Source of the DNA: Oceanobacillus jordanicus
Lineage (GTDB): Bacteria; Bacillota; Bacilli; Bacillales; Amphibacillaceae
Assembly (NCBI RefSeq): GCF_022095695.1
Contig: NZ_JAIFZM010000001.1
Span: 124,001 to 188,000, forward strand
Length of the DNA stretch: 64,000 bases
Direction: 5' to 3'
This document shows positions 60,391 through 64,000 of the stretch, piece after piece. Position 1 is the stretch's first letter. The number at the start of each line of letters is the position of its first letter. Under the pieces are notes generated by a model. The model made no database searches. It saw only the letters and a list, made by a program, of their open reading frames with translations, and was not told where the DNA came from. The position numbers and the translations under genes were made by a program.

Positions 60391-60411
60391 ATAACGTAAT
60401 GGTTACGGTTT
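60391..60411 (-). promoter_or_regulatory. Zur box upstream of the zinc-binding protein gene
   Basis: The core CGTAAT-G-GTTACG (60395-60407) with A/T flanks matches the Bacillus Zur consensus AAATCGTAAT-N-ATTACGATTT apart from two or three outer bases. It lies about 50 bases before the start, where zinc-bound Zur would repress. Confidence 0.85.
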
Positions 60412-60532
60412 GTAAATAGTAATTGTTTCGATTTGCGAGAGTTTCTTTGCTAAATGTCTGGATGTTAGAAAGTTGTTCATCATTAATAGCCCTTCTCATA
60501 CACTATATAAAGCATGATAGGAGGGATATTCG

Positions 60533-61942
60533 TTGACCGACACGAGAGCACTTACCCGTGCAATTGAAGAAATTACCGAAATTGCAACCGGATTTGGTTT
60601 GGATTTTTATCCGATGCGTTATGAAATTTGCCCTGCTGATATAATTTATACATTTGGTGCCTATGGGATGCCAACCCGTTTTTCCCATTGGAGCTTTGGT
60701 AAACAATTTCACAAAATGAAGCTGCAATATGATCTTGGCTTAAGTCAAATATATGAGTTAGTCATTAATTCAAATCCTTGTTATGCTTTCTTGCTTGATA
60801 CAAATAGTCTCATACAAAACAAATTAATCATCGCACATGTCCTTGCCCACTGTGATTTCTTTAAAAATAACGTTCGTTTTTCCAATACACGGCGTGATAT
60901 GGTGGAAAGCATGACAGCTACGGCGGAAAGAATTGCTAACTATGAAATGGTTCATGGCAAGGAAGAAGTGGAGCAGTTTTTAAACGCAATTCTTGCTATT
61001 CAAGAGCATATTGATCCATCCATTGTTCGGCCAAAACTCCCTGCTTATAATTTGGAGGATGATGAAGAAGAAGAGCCATACAAAGCAAAAACGGCTTATG
61101 ATGACCTTTGGGATTTGGATAAAACAACAGATAAAGGAAAACGGTATGTGAAAAAGCGGAAAAAGTTCCCGCCACATCCAGAAAAAGATTTACTATTATT
61201 TATTGAAGAGTACAGCACGGAGCTAGAGGATTGGCAACGCGATATTTTAACTATGATGCGGGAGGAAATGCTTTATTTTTGGCCACAGCTGGAAACAAAG
61301 ATCATGAACGAAGGCTGGGCTTCGTACTGGCATCAACGTATTCTTCGTGAGATGGATCTTAGCACAGAGGATACCATTGAGTTTGCCTCATTAAATGCAG
61401 GTGTGGTGCAACCATCCAAGCAAGGCATTAATCCTTATTACCTTGGGTTGAAAATCTTTGAAGATATAGAAGAACGCTATAACAATCCAACAAAGGAAAT
61501 GCGAGAACTCGGCATACAGCCTGGATCGGGTAGAGAGAAAATGTTTGAGGTAAGGGAAATAGAAGCTGATATTTCGTTTATTCGCAACTATTTAACAAAA
61601 GAGCTTGTACAGCGGGAGGATCTTTATCTCTTTGAGAAGAAGGGCAGAGACTATACGATAACCGATAAAAAATATGAAGAAGTGCGCGATCAGCTTGTGT
61701 CCATGAGGGTAAACGGAGGGTTTCCTTACATCACTGTAGAGAATGGAGATTACTTGCGAAATGGCGAGTTATATTTGAAACACAGCTATGAAGGTATGGA
61801 GCTCGATATTGGCTACCTAGAAAATGTTTTGCCCTACATTTATCAGCTATGGGGGAAGACCGTTTATATGGAAACCTCTGTAGAAGAAAAGCCAGTCGTC
61901 TACTCCTATGATGGGAAAAAAGTGTATCAGCGGAATTTGTAA
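60533..61942 (+). CDS. spoVR: SpoVR family protein (stage V sporulation protein R)
   Basis: A 469-residue SpoVR protein, needed for correct spore cortex assembly in B. subtilis; its enzymatic role is not known. Features are [33 protein letters not shown]-type N-terminus, [12 protein letters not shown], and [13 protein letters not shown]. It starts at TTG 60533 after AGGAGGGA. It lies within 10 kb of prkA and yhbH, the same trio as ycgB/yeaG/yeaH in enterobacteria, but metal-transport operons lie between. A terminator follows. Confidence 0.96.
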   Translation: MTDTRALTRAIEEITEIATGFGLDFYPMRYEICPADIIYTFGAYGMPTRFSHWSFGKQFHKMKLQYDLGLSQIYELVINSNPCYAFLLDTNSLIQNKLIIAHVLAHCDFFKNNVRFSNTRRDMVESMTATAERIANYEMVHGKEEVEQFLNAILAIQEHIDPSIVRPKLPAYNLEDDEEEEPYKAKTAYDDLWDLDKTTDKGKRYVKKRKKFPPHPEKDLLLFIEEYSTELEDWQRDILTMMREEMLYFWPQLETKIMNEGWASYWHQRILREMDLSTEDTIEFASLNAGVVQPSKQGINPYYLGLKIFEDIEERYNNPTKEMRELGIQPGSGREKMFEVREIEADISFIRNYLTKELVQREDLYLFEKKGRDYTITDKKYEEVRDQLVSMRVNGGFPYITVENGDYLRNGELYLKHSYEGMELDIGYLENVLPYIYQLWGKTVYMETSVEEKPVVYSYDGKKVYQRNL

Positions 61943-61988
61943 ATTAAAATGCGCTGTTACCTGGTGTTAAATGTCTAAGTTGAAAAGA

Positions 61989-62026
61989 GGAGCAGCTTCC
62001 ATAAGCTGCTCCTCCTTATTTTTTAT
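61989..62026 (+). terminator. Terminator of spoVR
   Basis: AGGAGCAGCTT, loop CCAT, AAGCTGCTCCT: a perfect 11-bp stem followed by CCTTATTTTTT. It reaches into the end of the convergent DUF3231 gene. Confidence 0.92.
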
Positions 62027-63032
62027 TCCTAGCGAGCTGTTCCCTATTCCTTGTACCTGGTGGCTGTTCTAGCCAATGGTTCTCAATCATTAGATCTGCG
62101 CCACTTTTCGCTAGTTTCGCTACTTCAAGCGAGAGGCGTTCATAATTAACGGCTAAATCTAATCTTTGGCTGGCCGCAGCAGCAGTGGCGTAATTTCCAA
62201 TCCCAGCAGAAATTAACAAGGACATATGAAACATGATCATTTTGTCAGAAAATGTTTCTGTCGTCGAGTTGCTAACAGCCACATCTGGAAGTTGTGGTGT
62301 TTCAATGTTATTGTCACTTAAGATGGAATTAAATATTTTTCTGTGCTTTTTGGAAATCTCCTTTGATCTTAAAAGGAAATCCTGTACCTTTTTGTTAGGG
62401 GAAGTTTGAGCAAAAGCAAGACATAGTTTCATGCCAACATAATTGGACAGGGCATTCATGTATAAATGAGAGATCTCGATAGCGTTCAACGGGCGTTTAT
62501 CACTAAATGGATTAAGCCCGCTATAATACTCTTTGCTGTTAATGTAATCTGCTTTTTTAGGTACTTCAATATAAGGAATGCGTGGATTAACCCCTTTATG
62601 TGTCGCAATTTCAACTGTTTGATTATATAAGGAAGCTGTTTGGTTTAGGGAAGTAGTGAAGTAATCCCGGATGGAAGGCTTTGTACTCATGGACAGTAAC
62701 CCGCTGTAGGATAGCATGCCAACCTTTGCCAAATGGCCTACATAGGTTAGACAGAATGTATCGGAAAACAGCCATGGGGCATCTAAATGAACATCCTTAC
62801 TCGTAAATCCATTTGGAATCGCATATTCTTCCGCTTCAAAGATGGCTGTTAGCTGTGTAAGATGGCCATCTGAAATATCCAAGGCATGCTGAATTGCAGG
62901 CTTAATATCAGGGTCTTGAATATGCTGAATCATAAACTGGAGGATATAGATAGACATGCTGTCATTTACATAGGCTGTCCAAAGGGAGGCGATTTCACCT
63001 GAGTCTAAGTGAATCTTTTTTTCTTCGTTCAT
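62016..63032 (-). CDS. DUF3231 family protein, spore-coat-like
   Basis: A 338-residue helical protein made of two similar ferritin-like halves, as in the DUF3231 family: IASLWTAYVNDSMSIYILQFMIQHIQDPDIKPAI in the first half and EISHLYMNALSNYVGMKLCLAFAQTSPNKKVQDF in the second. Relatives are common in spore formers and resemble CotF proteins. The role is unknown, probably linked to spores. Its end overlaps the spoVR terminator, so the genes are tightly convergent. Confidence 0.85.
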   Translation of the reverse strand: MNEEKKIHLDSGEIASLWTAYVNDSMSIYILQFMIQHIQDPDIKPAIQHALDISDGHLTQLTAIFEAEEYAIPNGFTSKDVHLDAPWLFSDTFCLTYVGHLAKVGMLSYSGLLSMSTKPSIRDYFTTSLNQTASLYNQTVEIATHKGVNPRIPYIEVPKKADYINSKEYYSGLNPFSDKRPLNAIEISHLYMNALSNYVGMKLCLAFAQTSPNKKVQDFLLRSKEISKKHRKIFNSILSDNNIETPQLPDVAVSNSTTETFSDKMIMFHMSLLISAGIGNYATAAAASQRLDLAVNYERLSLEVAKLAKSGADLMIENHWLEQPPGTRNREQLARNKK

Positions 63033-63381
63033 TTCTTCACTCCTAGCTAGTTTAGTTACTTTCTAGCTTCTCTCAAATACCATTTATTATGTAAATGTTG
63101 TTTTTAAAATAGATGGCATTGAATGATTTGGAAAATTTTAATATTTCCGCTAAAGTTCTAAAAATGTATGGACATATTTATTTTGCGTGGTAAACTTTAA
63201 GTAAGTATATAAAGTGAAAACGTCAATCAGTGGAGGTTTTCATTCTTTCCCCACTAATTGTTAGTTGAACGAATCGGCGTGTTAGCGTCCGTTTAATCCC
63301 ACTAAAAACTAACAGTTTCACCTCATGTTTTGAATTGGGAGTCTTACGGACGGTTGCACCGGGATAAAAGGGGCTCGTAGT
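63033..63381. other. Intergenic region with repeat copy 3
   Basis: A 349-base gap between the divergent DUF3231 and ypjP genes. Bases 63033-63208 are A/T-rich with no clear gene; 63209-63369 is copy 3 of the structured repeat, whose end runs into the ypjP ribosome site. Confidence 0.6.
63209..63369 (+). repeat. Dispersed structured repeat, copy 3
   Basis: It starts ATAAAGTGAAAA and ends GCACCGGGATAAAA. The P1 stem CAATCAGTGG/CCACTAATTG keeps all but one pair of copy 2's stem; P2 outer stem GTCCGT/ACGGAC is intact, while the inner stem has changed on both sides. Its final AAAA and the next GGGG make up the ypjP ribosome site. Confidence 0.83.
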
Positions 63382-63981
63382 ATGAAACTTTGGCTAAGGA
63401 AGGCGGCAGTCGTCCTCATTACCATAATGACGCTGGGAATGTATGTCCCGCCAGCTTTTTTAAACGCTGATGAGAGTAAAGACGATATCTCTGCCAAAAC
63501 CGATATAAAAGAAGATATTTCCACCTCTGTAGCAGAAGCAGATAGTCCATTAGAAGAGGAAAGGCAAGAAGATAAAAGCGTCTCCTTTGTCCAGTCAATG
63601 ACATCAGAGGCAAAGGTACAAACGATGAAAAAACTTGGCCCGAAAATTTCGTCGCAAATTGATCCTGTATTCTTAGATACCATTTTATTTGGTGTGGAAG
63701 AAGCAGTAACCAAAACATTGGCTACAGTTGATGAGTCGGATTACCCTTTTATTGGGATCACAGATCAACCAACAGATGGATGGGGAGAAAAGATATTTAA
63801 CCTCTATGATGTTCGGACAGATAAAGCCCTCGCGAAGTTCCATGTACGCCGGGATAACCGTCCAATGGAAGGTTATTGGTTTAATTTTCATTACCATGTA
63901 AGTAATGATCGCTTCGAAACACACCGGGAGATTGGTGAAATATTTTGGAATAAAAACGTTCCTCCGAAATGGATGGCATAG
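63382..63981 (+). CDS. ypjP: YpjP-like secreted/membrane protein
   Basis: A 199-residue protein with an N-terminal hydrophobic signal or anchor (LRKAAVVLITIMTLGMYVPPAFL), an acidic linker to about residue 70, then a conserved domain ending PMEGYWFNFHYHVSNDRFETHREIGEIFWNKNVPPKW, which matches the YpjP family. Function unknown; it acts outside the membrane. The ribosome site AAAAGGGG straddles the end of repeat copy 3. A new ribosome site (AAAGGAG) at the window's edge suggests a following gene. Confidence 0.85.
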   Translation: MKLWLRKAAVVLITIMTLGMYVPPAFLNADESKDDISAKTDIKEDISTSVAEADSPLEEERQEDKSVSFVQSMTSEAKVQTMKKLGPKISSQIDPVFLDTILFGVEEAVTKTLATVDESDYPFIGITDQPTDGWGEKIFNLYDVRTDKALAKFHVRRDNRPMEGYWFNFHYHVSNDRFETHREIGEIFWNKNVPPKWMA

Positions 63982-64000
63982 TTGATAATGAAAGGAGCTG

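Overview
The window looks like chromosomal DNA of a low-GC, endospore-forming Bacillaceae bacterium. Spore genes include prkA, yhbH, spoVR, sspO, CotF-type coat proteins, a coat-type Mn catalase and YpzI-like small proteins. Several neighbourhoods match Bacillus subtilis (ytcD-ytbD-ytbE, ydbS-ydbT, mntABCD). The genus cannot be fixed from sequence alone; a halotolerant relative such as Virgibacillus or Oceanobacillus is a guess. I saw no rRNA, tRNA, CRISPR array, prophage or intact insertion sequence.

Layout. 1-8.2 kb: a PHP phosphatase, htpG behind a perfect CIRCE operator, an Rrf2 regulator divergent from an NmrA-like oxidoreductase, and a SWIM-SNF2 helicase. 8.2-13.4 kb: an RpiR/SIS regulator divergent from a complete ECF transporter (large S component, fused double ATPase, EcfT) that ends in a PHP hydrolase; its substrate is unknown. 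13.5-17.5 kb: an EamA transporter, then a spore-coat-like group. 17.6-24.6 kb: lipoprotein, dehydrogenase, an isochorismatase whose start codon appears to be CTG, a Cys-rich pentapeptide protein, and a LysR/YeiH pair. 24.7-28.7 kb: a broken membrane gene, then a small secreted protein with its own ABC permease and ATPase, in the gene order of lactococcin-972-type loci. 28.8-38.2 kb: yjdM, sspO, guaC with PurR-like boxes, ydbST, alkA-ogt repair pair, GNAT, and an ECF sigma/anti-sigma pair. 38.5-46.3 kb: ytcD-ytbDE, a flavodoxin-type reductase divergent from a LysR gene, and phnDCEE. 46.4-51.2 kb: a phospholipase-A2-like mini-protein, a PadR/HAAS module, a TraB-family protein and an MFS carrier. 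51.2-64 kb: prkA and yhbH, then Mn (MntR box) and Zn (Zur box) uptake genes, spoVR, a DUF3231 protein and ypjP.

Two kinds of repeat stand out. A structured element of about 160 bp occurs three times (13515, 29460, 63209), with a compensatory base change in its first hairpin, and a 54-bp internally deleted copy lies at 15529. Two separate arrays with a 21-bp period lie at about 14680-14800 and 53406-53642. Two further REP-like intergenic repeats lie at 29302 and 38335.

The best candidates for an undescribed system are the RpiR-ECF-PHP operon, the secreted-protein ABC cassette, and the structured repeat as a possible RNA or non-autonomous mobile element. All functions are inferred from sequence reading by eye; no database search was run.
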